Both the position numbers and the translations under genes were made by a program. From NCBI RefSeq assembly GCF_000238595.1, contig NZ_AGTS01000090.1, forward strand, positions 1 to 64,000: a stretch of DNA of 64,000 nt, in the 5' to 3' direction. Numbering within the stretch: position 1 is the first letter of the stretch; each line of letters starts with the position of its first letter. Of the stretch, positions 1 through 9,515 are shown one piece after another. This DNA comes from Acidovorax sp. NO-1. GTDB taxonomy: Bacteria; Pseudomonadota; Gammaproteobacteria; Burkholderiales; Burkholderiaceae_C. The notes below the pieces were generated by a model. It worked only from the letters and a program-made list of their open reading frames with translations, was not told where the DNA came from and did not search any database.

Positions 1-47
1 TGTTTTTAGCCTCCAGCGCTTGTCCATCAAGCGCTAGCAGCTCCTTT
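1..47 (-). repeat. Dispersed Comamonadaceae intergenic repeat, copy A
   Basis: Read on the minus strand this holds a dyad AGCGCTTG-N6-CAAGCGCT followed by GGAGGCTAAAA. The same pattern (a stem of GCGCTT and AAGCGC, then an RGNGGYYA motif) recurs at about 7481, 8688 and 62667. It lies just downstream of folK. It looks like a REP-type intergenic element; any role in transcript ends is inference. The copy may continue past the left edge of the window. Confidence 0.6.
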
Positions 48-65
48 TTCAGGAGCAAATCACCG

Positions 66-596
66 TCAATCCACGCGATCCACCCTATCCGCCCAGCTCG
101 GCCCTTGCAGCCGCTGGATGTCCTGCGACGCCACCGCCTGCAGCCACGCGGCCTCCACGCGTTCTGGTGCCAGGTCGGCAAGCGGGCGCAGCACAAACGC
201 ACGCTCGGCCATGCGGGGATGGGGCACGGTGAGTGCCGGGCTGTCAATGATCTGGCCGCCAAACCACAGAATGTCCAGGTCCAGCGTGCGCGGGGCGTTG
301 CGGTAGGGGCGCTCGCGCCCGGCGCCAAGTTCTATGGCTTGCAACGCAGCCAGCAGGGCCTGGGGGGTCAGCGTGGTAGCCAGCTCGGCCACAGCGTTGA
401 GGTAGTCCGGCCCGCCGGCATCCAACGGTGCGCTGCCATAAAGGGGCGACACCCGCATCACGCGCGTGCCTGGCAACCGTCCGATGGCCGCCAGCGCAGT
501 GCGCAACGCCGTTTCACGCTCGCCCAGGTTGGCGCCCAGTCCCACATAGACCGGCGCGGGCCGTTCGCCGTGCTTTTCGGGACCTGGCAGGTTCAC
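66..596 (-). CDS. folK: 2-amino-4-hydroxy-6-hydroxymethyldihydropteridine diphosphokinase (HPPK)
   Basis: FolK transfers pyrophosphate from ATP to 6-hydroxymethyl-7,8-dihydropterin in cytosolic folate synthesis. The 176-residue protein has the N-terminal YVGLGANLG strand-turn, then PLYGSAP, and the family signature RTLDLDILWFG near residues 103-113, whose two Asp (106, 108) bind magnesium. A GTG start at 596 is chosen because it overlaps the pcnB stop as GTGA and gives the usual family length. A longer reading upstream is just pcnB's Arg-rich tail in another frame. It is the last gene of the leftward hda-HAD-pcnB-folK run, so it is probably translationally coupled to pcnB. Confidence 0.95.
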   Translation of the reverse strand: MNLPGPEKHGERPAPVYVGLGANLGERETALRTALAAIGRLPGTRVMRVSPLYGSAPLDAGGPDYLNAVAELATTLTPQALLAALQAIELGAGRERPYRNAPRTLDLDILWFGGQIIDSPALTVPHPRMAERAFVLRPLADLAPERVEAAWLQAVASQDIQRLQGPSWADRVDRVD

Positions 597-2194
597 TCGC
601 CGGCCGCAGCAGGGGCTGCGCCTGCACCGCCTTCGGTGCCTCCGGCACCACCGGGCTTGCGACGACGGCGGCGGCGTTTCTTGGGGGCGCCGCCTTCGGA
701 GGGGAACTCCGAGTCGCCCTCGGCAGGGCCGTGGCTCTCGGCACGGGGCAACCCGCGCGGGTCGGCGGCAGGCGCGGCGCGGGGCACGCGTTTGACCACG
801 GGCTGCGCTTTCTGGCGCGCTTTCTGCTCTTCCTTGGCCTGATCCATCAGGTCGTCGCGGCGCTCGTCGTCGGCGGTCTGGAAGTCCTGCCACCATTCGG
901 CCAGCGCCTCATCCACCTCGCCCACATCGGCGCGCAGGCGCATGAAGTCGAACCCGGCGCGAAAGCGCGGCTGCATCACCATGCCAAATGGCGTGTTGCC
1001 CACGCGCTTTTCAAAACGCGGCTGCATGACCCAGATCTCGCGCATGTCGGCGGCCAGCTTGCCCCGGCCTGAGACGTCGCCAATGCGCTTGTCAAACACC
1101 TCGTCGATGGCCTCCTGCAGCGCGGGCAGCGGGTGCTGGCGCTGGTTCAGACGCTCTTGCCAGCCATTGCGCACGTCGTCCCACAACACGCAGGCCAGCA
1201 GGAAGCTGGGCGCGACGGGCTTGCCTTCGTTCACGCGGCGGTCGGTGTCCACCAGGGCGGCTTTGACAAACGGGGTGTCGGCGCGCTCCACGGCCACATC
1301 GAGCAGCGGATAGATGCCCTTGGACATGCCCAGCTTGCGCAGCTGGTCGATGGTGGCGATGGCATGCCCGGTCTGCAGCAGCTTGAGCATTTCGTCAAAC
1401 ATGCGGCTTTGCGGGACCTCGGCCAGCAGGGTCTGCGACTGCACCAGCGGCGCCGCCGACTTGGCGTCGATGCTGAAGCCCAGCGGGCTGAGCTTGGCCG
1501 CAAACCGCACGGCACGGATGATGCGCACCGGGTCTTCGCGGTAGCGTGTGGCGGGGTCGCCAATCATGCGCAGTGTCTTCTTCTTGGCGTCCTGCAAACC
1601 CTTGTGGTAGTCCACCACGATCTGGCTGACCGGGTCGTAGTACATGGCGTTCACAGTGAAGTCGCGGCGCGTGGCGTCTTCGTCCTGCGGGCCCCATACG
1701 TTGTCGCGCAGCACGCGGCCGCTGGCGTCCACAGCATGCTGCATGCCCGACAGCTGCGCCTTGCTGGTCTTCTCGTTGCCCGCCACCTGGCCGGCGGCGG
1801 CATTGTCGAGGTAGGCGCGGAAGGTGGATACCTCGATCACCTCGTGCTCGCGGCCGCGCCCGTGCACCACGTGCACGATGCGAAACCGCTTGCCGATGAT
1901 GAAGGCGCGGCGAAACAGCCCCTTGACCTGCTCGGGCGTGGCGTTGGTGGCCACGTCGAAGTCCTTGGGGCGCAGGCCGAGCAGCAGGTCGCGCACGGCG
2001 CCGCCCACGATGTAGGCCTCAAAGCCCGCCTGCTTGAGTGTGGCCACCACATCGGCGGCGCGCCGGTCCACCAGCTCGGGGTTGATGCCGTGCACGCTGG
2101 CGGGCACCTCTTCGCGCTTGCCGAAGTGGGGCTTGCCGCCTGCGGTGCCGGGCGTCGATTTGCCCATCAGTTTGTCGAGGAACTTCTTGATCAT
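593..2194 (-). CDS. pcnB: Poly(A) polymerase I
   Basis: This 533-residue enzyme adds 3' poly(A) tails to RNA and so marks it for decay. The nucleotidyltransferase core shows GGAVRDLLLG near residue 64 and the metal-binding DFDVATN with Asp78 and Asp80, followed by the RRAFIIGKRFRIVHV segment of class II CCA-adding/poly(A) polymerases. The C-terminal 100 residues are low-complexity, Pro/Ala/Gly-rich, with an Arg run that may contact RNA. The tRNA CCA-adding enzyme is the alternative, but the length, the basic tail and linkage to folK favour pcnB. It starts 38 bp after the HAD gene and overlaps folK. Confidence 0.95.
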   Translation of the reverse strand: MIKKFLDKLMGKSTPGTAGGKPHFGKREEVPASVHGINPELVDRRAADVVATLKQAGFEAYIVGGAVRDLLLGLRPKDFDVATNATPEQVKGLFRRAFIIGKRFRIVHVVHGRGREHEVIEVSTFRAYLDNAAAGQVAGNEKTSKAQLSGMQHAVDASGRVLRDNVWGPQDEDATRRDFTVNAMYYDPVSQIVVDYHKGLQDAKKKTLRMIGDPATRYREDPVRIIRAVRFAAKLSPLGFSIDAKSAAPLVQSQTLLAEVPQSRMFDEMLKLLQTGHAIATIDQLRKLGMSKGIYPLLDVAVERADTPFVKAALVDTDRRVNEGKPVAPSFLLACVLWDDVRNGWQERLNQRQHPLPALQEAIDEVFDKRIGDVSGRGKLAADMREIWVMQPRFEKRVGNTPFGMVMQPRFRAGFDFMRLRADVGEVDEALAEWWQDFQTADDERRDDLMDQAKEEQKARQKAQPVVKRVPRAAPAADPRGLPRAESHGPAEGDSEFPSEGGAPKKRRRRRRKPGGAGGTEGGAGAAPAAAGE

Positions 2195-2232
2195 GGGTAG
2201 GGAGTCGTCAGGGGATTGCGCTTGCGCAGGGG

Positions 2233-2943
2233 TCAGGAGGCCGTCTGGCTGGCGGGCGCTGCAAACAGGTCCAGTATGCGCCAGCCGCGCTCCTGGGCCA
2301 GTGCGCGCAGGCGCGGGTCGGGGTTGGTGGCCACGGGGTGGTTCACCTTCTCCAGCAGGGGCACGTCATTCATGGAGTCGCTGTAGAAGGTGCTGTCCAC
2401 GTCGGCCCAGCTGAGCTGCCGCCCGGCCAGCCATTGTTCCATGCGGCGCACCTTGCCTTCGCGCATGGTCGGGATACCGTCAATCTCGCCGGTGTACCAG
2501 CCGCTGGCGTCACGCGCCAGCTGCACAGCCAGCAACTGCGGCACGCCCAGCGCCTGGGCGATGGGCGTGGTCACGAACTCGTTGGTGGCGGTGACGATCA
2601 ACACCTCGTCGCCCGCCGCCTGGTGCTGGCGAATCAGGTCGAGCGCCTGCGGCTTGATGGCCGGGGTGATGACCTCGCGCATGAACTGCTGGTGCGCATT
2701 CGCCGCGGCCTCGGGGCCGCGCAGGCGCACAGCCTCGGTGGCAAAGCGCACGTAGTCGTGCACATCGAGTGTGCCGGCCTGGTAGTGGGCGTAGAACTCG
2801 TCGTTGCGGCGAGCGAACTCCACGGGGTCGTTCCAGCCGATGCGGATGGTGAATTCGCCCCACTCGTAGTCGGAGTCGAGCGGCAGCAGCGTGTGGTCCA
2901 GGTCAAACAGCGCAAGCCGCAGGCGGCGGGGTTCAGTAGTCAT
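2233..2943 (-). CDS. HAD-superfamily (subfamily IB) phosphatase
   Basis: A 236-residue haloacid dehalogenase-type hydrolase of the SerB-like IB subfamily. Motif I is FDLDHTLL with nucleophile Asp14 and acid/base Asp16. A helical cap follows, then the motif II Thr in LIVTATNEF and a C-terminal STFYSDSMNDVPLL segment carrying the motif IV acids. Homologues are often labelled histidinol-phosphatase or phosphoserine-phosphatase-like; the substrate cannot be read from the sequence. It sits between hda and pcnB (gaps of about 35 bp each side), a conserved order in this family of bacteria, so an operon is likely. Confidence 0.88.
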   Translation of the reverse strand: MTTEPRRLRLALFDLDHTLLPLDSDYEWGEFTIRIGWNDPVEFARRNDEFYAHYQAGTLDVHDYVRFATEAVRLRGPEAAANAHQQFMREVITPAIKPQALDLIRQHQAAGDEVLIVTATNEFVTTPIAQALGVPQLLAVQLARDASGWYTGEIDGIPTMREGKVRRMEQWLAGRQLSWADVDSTFYSDSMNDVPLLEKVNHPVATNPDPRLRALAQERGWRILDLFAAPASQTAS

Positions 2944-2978
2944 TCAGTGTCACAAAGGGCAATAAGAGGTGCGCAGCG

Positions 2979-3677
2979 TCATTCCGACTCGAGCATGGTT
3001 TTCAGCAGCGGAATCGTGATGGCGCGCTGGGTGCGCAAGGCAAACGCGTCGAGCTGGTCCAGCAACTGCATCAGGCTGCCCAGGTCGCGCGAGAAGCGGT
3101 TGAGCATGTAGTCCATCACTTCGTCGCCCAGGAACACGCCGCGCGCGTCGGCCTCCTGGCGCAGCACGGCTCGGCGCTCGGCCTCGCCCAGCAGCTGCAG
3201 CTGGAACACATGGCCCCAGCCCAGGCGGCTGCGCAGGTCGTCGCGCAGCGGCAGGTCCGCCGGGGGCAGGTTGCCCGCAGCCAGCACCCAGCGCTGGCTG
3301 CCGCTGGCGGGGCTGATGGCGTTGACGAACCAGTTGAAGGCCGTGGCCTGCTGGGCGGTGCTGTACAGGTGCACGTCGTCCATGACGACGGCGGCCCAGC
3401 GTTCATCAAAATCGGGCGGCTCGGCCACCGAGGGGTCGAGCCAGCCCACGCTGGAGCCCTGCTCGCGCAGGGCCTGGCGCACGGCCTGGAGCAAATGGGT
3501 CTTGCCGCTGCCCGGCTCGCCCCACAGATAGGTGGGCACCGGGGACCGCGTGGCTTCGCTGCTGCCCGCCCCGGCGGCCAGGCGAAGGTGTTGCAGCGCG
3601 GCCTCGTTGGGCCCGGCAAAAAAGCGCTCCAGGGTGGGCCCGGTGGCCAGGCTGATGTCCAGCGCCAGTTGCTTCAT
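2979..3677 (-). CDS. hda: DnaA regulatory inactivator Hda
   Basis: A 232-residue AAA+ protein related to DnaA domain III. It promotes hydrolysis of DnaA-bound ATP after replication starts, working with the sliding clamp. The N-terminal MKQLALDI contains the QL-x-L type clamp-binding motif expected for Hda. Walker A is WGEPGSGKTHLLQA and a sensor-like region follows. I chose the ATG at 3677 because it places this motif at the very N-terminus; an in-frame ATG lies two codons upstream. It is the first gene of the leftward hda-HAD-pcnB-folK run and is divergent from the MFS transporter. Confidence 0.9.
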   Translation of the reverse strand: MKQLALDISLATGPTLERFFAGPNEAALQHLRLAAGAGSSEATRSPVPTYLWGEPGSGKTHLLQAVRQALREQGSSVGWLDPSVAEPPDFDERWAAVVMDDVHLYSTAQQATAFNWFVNAISPASGSQRWVLAAGNLPPADLPLRDDLRSRLGWGHVFQLQLLGEAERRAVLRQEADARGVFLGDEVMDYMLNRFSRDLGSLMQLLDQLDAFALRTQRAITIPLLKTMLESE

Positions 3678-3945
3678 CGTCATGCGCGGCACCCGCACAG
3701 CACAGGCCGGGCCCTGGCGGTGGGTGCGCAAGCGGCGGTCAGAAAGAGGGTCAGCAGCGGCATCACAAGTGGGTGGGAAGGCACCGGGCCGTGGATGACT
3801 GCGGCCAGGCGCGGCGACAAAGTGGCGTACGGCGCGTGGTCACCGACCGGCTCCCTCACAGGGGCTGGGCGACAATGGCCGCGATTTTAGTCTGCTGCCA
3901 GCCTCTTTTGGCCGCCGCCCGGCCCACCCCCACGCGCACTGCACC

Positions 3946-5163
3946 ATGGCCCCTCCCGCATCCCCTGCCCAGCGCCTGCCCGCCAGCATCTGGGCGCTGG
4001 GCTTCGTCAGCCTGCTGATGGACGTGTCGTCCGAGATGATCCACAGCCTGCTGCCGGTGTTTCTGGTCACCACGATGGGCGTGAGCATGCTCGCGGTGGG
4101 CCTCATCGAAGGCGCGGCCGAGGCCACGGCGTTGATGCTCAAGGTGTTCTCGGGCGTGCTGAGCGACTGGTGGGGGCGGCGCAAGCCGCTTGCGGTGCTG
4201 GGCTACGGGCTGGGGGCGCTGTCCAAGCCGCTGTTTGCCATCGCTCCCACCGTGGGCCTGGTGGTCACGGCGCGCCTCATCGACCGCGTAGGCAAGGGCA
4301 TCCGCGGCGCGCCGCGCGATGCGCTGGTGGCCGACCTGGCACCGCCGGAGATGCGCGGTGCAGCGTTCGGGCTGCGGCAGTCGCTGGACACCGTGGGCGC
4401 CTTCCTGGGCCCGCTGCTGGCCATGGGGCTGATGCTGCTGTGGGCCAATGACTTCCGCGCGGTGTTCTGGGTGGCCGTGATTCCGGCCGTGCTGTGCGTG
4501 GCCTTGCTGCTGGTGGGCGTGCGTGAGCCCGAGCGCGCCGCCAGCGCCGTGCGCACCAATCCCATTCGCCGCGAGAACCTGCGCCGCCTGGGCAGCGCCT
4601 ACTGGAGCGTGGTGACCCTGGGCGCCGTGTTCACGCTGGCGCGCTTCAGCGAGGCGTTTCTGGTGCTGCGCGTGCAGCAGGGTGGCCTGCCGCTGGCCTG
4701 GACGCCCCTGGTGCTGGTGCTGATGAACGTGGTGTTTGCGCTGGGCGCCTACCCGCTGGGCAAGCTCTCTGACCGCATCCGCCACACCACGCTGCTGGCC
4801 TGGGGGCTGGTGGTGCTGATCGCCGCCGATGCGCTGCTGGCGGTCAGCGACCAGGGCGCAGTCGCCTGGCTGGGCATCGCGCTGTGGGGCCTGCACATGG
4901 CCATGACGCAGGGCCTGCTGGCCACCATGGTGGCCGACACCGCGCCTTCCGACCTGCGTGGCACGGCGTTTGGCATGTTCAACCTGGTCAGCGGCGTGGC
5001 GCTGCTGGTGGCCAGCGGCCTGGCGGGCCTGCTGTGGGACCGGCTGGGCGCCAGCGCCACGTTTGGCGCCGGAATGCTGTTTGCCACACTGGCGCTGGCC
5101 GGTGTGCTGGTGCAATCCGCACGGCAAGGCCGCACCCCAAAGCCCCCTGTCACACAGGGCTGA
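3946..5163 (+). CDS. MFS transporter
   Basis: A 405-residue inner-membrane protein of the major facilitator superfamily with about 12 predicted hydrophobic segments. The conserved loop 2-3 signature is present as [13 protein letters not shown] and is partly repeated in the second half as [15 protein letters not shown]. The [12 protein letters not shown] helix and [17 protein letters not shown] segment resemble a widespread proteobacterial MFS subgroup without a defined substrate. It is probably a proton-driven efflux or uptake carrier. It runs toward purM with an 82-bp gap. Confidence 0.85.
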   Translation: MAPPASPAQRLPASIWALGFVSLLMDVSSEMIHSLLPVFLVTTMGVSMLAVGLIEGAAEATALMLKVFSGVLSDWWGRRKPLAVLGYGLGALSKPLFAIAPTVGLVVTARLIDRVGKGIRGAPRDALVADLAPPEMRGAAFGLRQSLDTVGAFLGPLLAMGLMLLWANDFRAVFWVAVIPAVLCVALLLVGVREPERAASAVRTNPIRRENLRRLGSAYWSVVTLGAVFTLARFSEAFLVLRVQQGGLPLAWTPLVLVLMNVVFALGAYPLGKLSDRIRHTTLLAWGLVVLIAADALLAVSDQGAVAWLGIALWGLHMAMTQGLLATMVADTAPSDLRGTAFGMFNLVSGVALLVASGLAGLLWDRLGASATFGAGMLFATLALAGVLVQSARQGRTPKPPVTQG

Positions 5164-5245
5164 GAGAGCTCGCCAAAGCGCGCCCCTTAAAATCCCCGGA
5201 TTCCAGCCCGCCCGGCGGGCCTACCAGCACCAAAGCACCCCCTCC

Positions 5246-6295
5246 ATGAGCTCCTCTGCCCCCTCCACTCCCATCTCGTACAAAGACGCCGGCGTTGACA
5301 TCGACGCGGGCGACGCGCTGGTCGAACGCATCAAGCCGCTGGCCAGGAAGACCATGCGCGAAGGTGTGCTGGCGGGCATTGGCGGCTTTGGCGCACTGTT
5401 TGAAGTGCCCAAGCGTTACAAGGAGCCCGTGCTGGTCTCCGGCACCGATGGCGTGGGCACCAAGCTCAAGCTGGCGTTTGAATGGAACATGCACGACACC
5501 GTGGGCATCGACCTGGTGGCCATGAGCGTGAATGACGTGCTGGTGCAGGGCGCCGAGCCCCTGTTCTTCCTGGACTACTTTGCCTGCGGCAAGCTCGACG
5601 TGGACACGGCTGCGGCCGTGGTCGGCGGCATCGCCAAGGGCTGCGAGCTCTCTGGTTGTGCGCTGATCGGCGGCGAAACCGCCGAAATGCCCGGCATGTA
5701 CCCCGCAGGCGAATACGACCTGGCCGGCTTTGCCGTGGGTGCGGTCGAAAAGAGCAAGATCCTGACCGGCAAGGACGTGGCCCCTGGCGACGTGGTGCTG
5801 GGCCTGGCCTCGTCCGGTGTGCACTCCAACGGCTTCAGCCTGGTGCGCAAGTGCATTGACCGTGCCGAAGCCGCTGGCACCGTGCCCGCCACGCTGGACG
5901 GCAGGCCCTTCAAGCAGGCCATCATGGAGCCGACCCGCCTGTACGTGAAGAACGTGCTGGCCGCGCTGGCCCAGCATCCCATCAAGGCCCTGGCCCACAT
6001 CACCGGCGGTGGCCTGCTGGAGAACATCCCCCGCGTGCTGCCTGACGGCACCGCAGCCCACCTCAAGAAGGGCAGCTGGCCCCAGACCGAGCTGTTCGCC
6101 TGGCTGCAGAAGACGGCCGGCATTGATGACATCGAAATGAACCGCACCTTCAACAACGGCATCGGCATGGTGGTGGTGGTGGACGCGGCCAGCGCAGAAG
6201 CCACGGCCGCCACACTGCGTGCAGCGGGCGAGCAGGTGTACGCGATTGGCACGATCGCACCGCGCGGTGACGGGGCTGCCGTCGTGGTGGCCTGA
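5246..6295 (+). CDS. purM: Phosphoribosylformylglycinamidine cyclo-ligase (AIR synthetase)
   Basis: PurM closes the imidazole ring of FGAM to give AIR, using ATP, in de novo purine synthesis. The 349-residue protein shows all family marks: [12 protein letters not shown] near the N-terminus, [21 protein letters not shown], the [19 protein letters not shown] metal/ATP region, [11 protein letters not shown] and [13 protein letters not shown]. The ATG at 5246 gives the usual length; upstream in-frame codons would run back into the MFS gene. The AI-2E-family gene follows 31 bp later and could be cotranscribed. Confidence 0.97.
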   Translation: MSSSAPSTPISYKDAGVDIDAGDALVERIKPLARKTMREGVLAGIGGFGALFEVPKRYKEPVLVSGTDGVGTKLKLAFEWNMHDTVGIDLVAMSVNDVLVQGAEPLFFLDYFACGKLDVDTAAAVVGGIAKGCELSGCALIGGETAEMPGMYPAGEYDLAGFAVGAVEKSKILTGKDVAPGDVVLGLASSGVHSNGFSLVRKCIDRAEAAGTVPATLDGRPFKQAIMEPTRLYVKNVLAALAQHPIKALAHITGGGLLENIPRVLPDGTAAHLKKGSWPQTELFAWLQKTAGIDDIEMNRTFNNGIGMVVVVDAASAEATAATLRAAGEQVYAIGTIAPRGDGAAVVVA

Positions 6296-6326
6296 CCGCA
6301 CTGCCTTCCTTCAGAACGCTCCGCGC

Positions 6327-7436
6327 ATGGCGCACACCCCGCCCTCGCCCCCCGTCGTCATCCACCACACGCCGGAGCCGGCCCCCGCCACGCTACCGCC
6401 GCGCCCCCCCACCCGGGGCATTGTGGTGGCCAGCTATCTGCTGATGGCCGCCACCTTGCTGCTGGTGATGTGGCGCGGCCTGTTGCCGGGCCTGCTGTGC
6501 GTGTGCCTGGGCTTTCTGCTGACCCGCGCGCTCACCCGCTGGTTTGCCCAGGGCCTGAGCCGGGTGCGACGCCAGGCCCAGCCCTCCGCATCCGGCCTGC
6601 GGGTTGCGCAGATCGCCGCGGCGGCCCTGGTCATGCTGCTGCCGCTGGCGCTGCTGGCTGCAGGGTTGACGCATTCGCGCGGGTATCTCGTTACGGCGCC
6701 GCAGCAATACCAGGAGCTGCTCAATTACATGGCACGCACGGTGCTGGAGCTGCGGCTGAAGCTGCCCATGGACATGGCCACCCACCTGCCCGAAGGGGCC
6801 GCCGAGATCCAGCGCATCATCGCCAATTACCTGGGCGCCAAGGCGGGCGCGCTGGCCATGGCCGGGCGCGCGTGGCTGGCGGGCGTGCTGTTTGCCTACG
6901 TGGGACTGCTGATTGGCGCGCTGGCCGCGGTGCGCCCCGCCGCGCTGGCCGGCGGGCCGCTGGCCCAGCAGCTGAAGTTGCGCATCACGCTGTTTGGCGA
7001 GGCGTTCCGCCAGATTGTTGCCGCGCAGTTCTGGATTGCCGCCTTCAATACCCTGCTGACGGGCCTGTTCCTTCTGTTTGTGCTGCCCTTGTGGGACCTG
7101 GAGTTGCCTTACACGCCGGTGCTGATCACCTTCACCTTCATTGCAGGGCTGGTGCCCATCGTGGGCAACCTGGTGTGCAACGTGGTGATCACCATCGTGG
7201 GGCTGTCGGTGTCGCCCCTGGCGGCAGTGGCGTGCCTGGGGTTTCTGATCCTCATCCACAAGGCCGAATACGTCATCAACGCCAAGGTGGTGGGCCGCCG
7301 CACCCAGATGGGCGTGTGGGAGCTGCTCTCGGTGATGTTTGTGGCCGAAGCCGTGTTCGGCCCGGCCGGGCTGGTGGCGGCGCCGCTGTGTTACGCGTAC
7401 CTGAAAAAAGAGCTGGTGGCGGCGCGGCTGGTGTAG
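6327..7436 (+). CDS. AI-2E family transporter / permease (UPF0118)
   Basis: A 369-residue polytopic membrane protein of the PerM/AI-2E exporter family. A Pro-rich cytoplasmic tail of about 35 residues precedes helices beginning near GIVVASYLLMAATLLLV. The second half holds the family's helical segments around TFIAGLVPIVGNLV and a terminal pair of helices. Members have been linked to autoinducer-2 export, sodium/proton exchange or unknown transport, so no substrate is assigned. The start at 6327 is the first ATG after purM. Confidence 0.85.
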   Translation: MAHTPPSPPVVIHHTPEPAPATLPPRPPTRGIVVASYLLMAATLLLVMWRGLLPGLLCVCLGFLLTRALTRWFAQGLSRVRRQAQPSASGLRVAQIAAAALVMLLPLALLAAGLTHSRGYLVTAPQQYQELLNYMARTVLELRLKLPMDMATHLPEGAAEIQRIIANYLGAKAGALAMAGRAWLAGVLFAYVGLLIGALAAVRPAALAGGPLAQQLKLRITLFGEAFRQIVAAQFWIAAFNTLLTGLFLLFVLPLWDLELPYTPVLITFTFIAGLVPIVGNLVCNVVITIVGLSVSPLAAVACLGFLILIHKAEYVINAKVVGRRTQMGVWELLSVMFVAEAVFGPAGLVAAPLCYAYLKKELVAARLV

Positions 7437-7480
7437 TTGCAGCGCATCGCTGCAGGCGACACCTTTCACCGACAAAAACT

Positions 7481-7532
7481 ACAATTTTGATAGCTTCCAG
7501 CGCTTGATGGATAAGCGCTGGCGGCCATTTTC
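7481..7532 (+). repeat. Dispersed intergenic repeat, copy B
   Basis: This contains TGATAGCTTCCAGCGCTTG, a short loop, then AAGCGCTGGCGGCCATTTT. It is the same element as at 1, 8688 and 62667. It fills the space between two convergent genes (AI-2E transporter and PHB-depolymerase-family esterase), where a bidirectional hairpin could act as a transcript end; that role is inferred. Confidence 0.65.
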
Positions 7533-7534
7533 AC

Positions 7535-8602
7535 TCACAATTTTGCAAACTGCCGCGCCACGAACGCCCACACCAGGGCCGACGCGTCCGGCCCCGCAGG
7601 ATCGCTGTAAGCCAGCTTCGCCGCGCCGCCGCTCCAGGCATGGGCCAGCCCCACGATCTCGCGCAGGGCCACCACGGTGCGGCCGCTTTTCTTGAACTCG
7701 GTCACCCGCATGGCGTGGCGCTGCCCGCGCTGCAAGGTGCGAATGGCGCCTGCACGCGCACCCAGGGCGTCCGCCCACAGCAGGGCGGTGGCGGCAGCGT
7801 TGCGCACGGACACCACCCCATCCGCGTCCCCATGCAGCACCAGCAGGGGGGGCAGCGCGGCGGGCGCAGCCTCTGACGGCACGACGTCCGGCAGGTGCGC
7901 GTCGCGCCGCCCATGCATGGCGGCCATGGCGGAGGCCGCCGATTCGGCCGTGCCGGGAGCCACCCCCGAATGCATGGCCACGGCGCAAAAGCGGTCGGGG
8001 TACCGCGCCGCCATGAGCACGGCCATGCTGGCACCGGCCGACAGGCCCGCCACGGCCACGCGCGCCAGATCCACGGGGTGTGTGGCGGCCACCCGGTCAA
8101 TGGCGGCAAGCAGCGTGGCGGCTTCAGCCTGGGCCTTGCCGTTGCGCCGCTCGAACCAGTTCCAGCAGCCGTGGGCGTTGGCCATGCGCTCCTGCTCGGG
8201 GTAGAGCACCAGAAACCGCTGGCGCGCCGCCAGCCGGTTCATGCGCGACACCGCGGCCAGGTCGCGCCCCGTCTGACCGCAGCCGTGCAGCATGACCAGA
8301 AGCGGCAGCTTCTCGCGTGCCTTGAGCGCCAGGCCCGGCGGGATATACAGCTGGTAGCGCCGCGCCCCCGCGGGCCCGCGCGCCAGGCCCGCCAGCCATT
8401 CACCGCTGACGGGTGGGGGCCTGCCCGCAGGCCGGGCAGCGCTCGCCACCGCAGGCACCTTGACCGCTTTGGCCGCCGCCCCCCGCAGCTTGGCAGGCGC
8501 CTTGGCCCGCACCGGCCGCGTTGCGCGCGCGAACGCCTTGAGGTTGCGCTGGTACGCCCGGGTCAGCGACGACAAAGAGAACAGACGGGAACGGCGGGGC
8601 AT
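7535..8602 (-). CDS. PHB depolymerase family esterase
   Basis: A 355-residue alpha/beta hydrolase of the polyhydroxybutyrate depolymerase/LpqC family. After a basic, Ala-rich N-terminal region of about 65 residues, the core shows LPLLVMLHGCGQTG (oxyanion region, about 100-112), the nucleophile elbow GLSAGASMA with Ser188, and a late HGDADGVVSVRNA segment carrying the catalytic Asp. The His is probably in GQRHAMRV. The N-terminus has no clear signal peptide; it resembles the basic leaders of intracellular or Tat-independent members. The substrate may be a polyester or a feruloyl-type ester. It is convergent with the AI-2E gene. Confidence 0.85.
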   Translation of the reverse strand: MPRRSRLFSLSSLTRAYQRNLKAFARATRPVRAKAPAKLRGAAAKAVKVPAVASAARPAGRPPPVSGEWLAGLARGPAGARRYQLYIPPGLALKAREKLPLLVMLHGCGQTGRDLAAVSRMNRLAARQRFLVLYPEQERMANAHGCWNWFERRNGKAQAEAATLLAAIDRVAATHPVDLARVAVAGLSAGASMAVLMAARYPDRFCAVAMHSGVAPGTAESAASAMAAMHGRRDAHLPDVVPSEAAPAALPPLLVLHGDADGVVSVRNAAATALLWADALGARAGAIRTLQRGQRHAMRVTEFKKSGRTVVALREIVGLAHAWSGGAAKLAYSDPAGPDASALVWAFVARQFAKL

Positions 8603-8687
8603 GGGCGAAAGGAATGCTGGACGAGTGGCAACAGGAATATAGGGAAAACCCTAGCCACCATAGCAGCTTATGGCCCCCATCGTCAAA

Positions 8688-8742
8688 ACTATTAAATTGA
8701 TAGCTGCTTGCGCTTACTGAGTAAGCGCCAGTGGCCAATTTG
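8688..8742 (+). repeat. Dispersed intergenic repeat, copy C
   Basis: This contains TTGATAGCTGCTTGCGCTTA, a four-base loop, then TAAGCGCCAGTGGCCAATTT. It shares the stem and flanks of copies at 1, 7481 and 62667. It lies in the divergent intergenic space upstream of the esterase and of the cysteine hydrolase. Confidence 0.65.
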
Positions 8743-8912
8743 GCTTCAATTTCTGTCACTTCCGCCAGCGGCAAAGGCAAACCCGCGCACATCCGGCATA
8801 CCGCCAGGATTCATGGCTGAAAATGATCGATTCCTGTCTGCAGGGGTGCGGACACCGGCACATCGCCCCGGCATCATTGGCGCCATTCTCCCCACCACCT
8901 AGAGAGCCTGCC

Positions 8913-9497
8913 ATGAACACCTGTCTGATAGTGATTGACGCACAAGAGTCGTTTCGCCACCGCCCGTACTTCACCGACACCGACCTGCCCGCCTACCTGC
9001 GCGCCCAGAACGCACTGATCCAGGGCTGCGCGGCCCGGGGTGTGCCCGTGGTGCGCGTGCTGCACAGCGACGGCCCCGAACTGCCCGAGAACGCCTTCGC
9101 GCACATGTCGGGCCATGTGCGGCCACTGCAGGGCCTCGCGCTGTTCGAAGCCGCCGCCACCTTCACCAAGTCGCGCCACAGCGCACTGGTGGGCACCGGC
9201 CTGGATGTGTGGCTCACGCAAAACGGCATCCATCGCCTCATCATCAGCGGCATCCGCACCGAGCAATGCTGCGAGACCACCACGCGCCATGCCAGCGACC
9301 TGGGCTGGCAGGTGGACTACGCCCTGGATGCCACCCTGACCTGGGACATGGTGCAGCCCGATGGCGAGATACTGAGTGCGCAGGACATCAAGACCCGCAC
9401 CGCCACCGTGCTCCACGGCCGGTTTGCCACCGTCACCACCGCACAGCAGGCGCTGGCCCGGCTGGTGCCCGAGCATCTGCTGGCGCAGGCCGCCTGA
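8913..9497 (+). CDS. Cysteine hydrolase (isochorismatase-like family)
   Basis: A 194-residue protein of the isochorismatase-like fold. The likely triad is Asp9 (VIDAQESF), Lys86 (TFTKSRHSAL) and Cys119 (SGIRTEQCCETT). The family hydrolyses amide or enol-ether bonds (nicotinamide, carbamoyl compounds, isochorismate); the substrate here is unknown. The ATG at 8913 has an AGAGAG ribosome site. The gene is followed by a DUF1272 zinc-binding protein and a GlxA-type regulator, an arrangement seen in other beta-proteobacteria in which the AraC protein probably controls the hydrolase. Confidence 0.85.
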   Translation: MNTCLIVIDAQESFRHRPYFTDTDLPAYLRAQNALIQGCAARGVPVVRVLHSDGPELPENAFAHMSGHVRPLQGLALFEAAATFTKSRHSALVGTGLDVWLTQNGIHRLIISGIRTEQCCETTTRHASDLGWQVDYALDATLTWDMVQPDGEILSAQDIKTRTATVLHGRFATVTTAQQALARLVPEHLLAQAA

Positions 9498-9515
9498 CCC
9501 GCCGGAGTTTTGCCC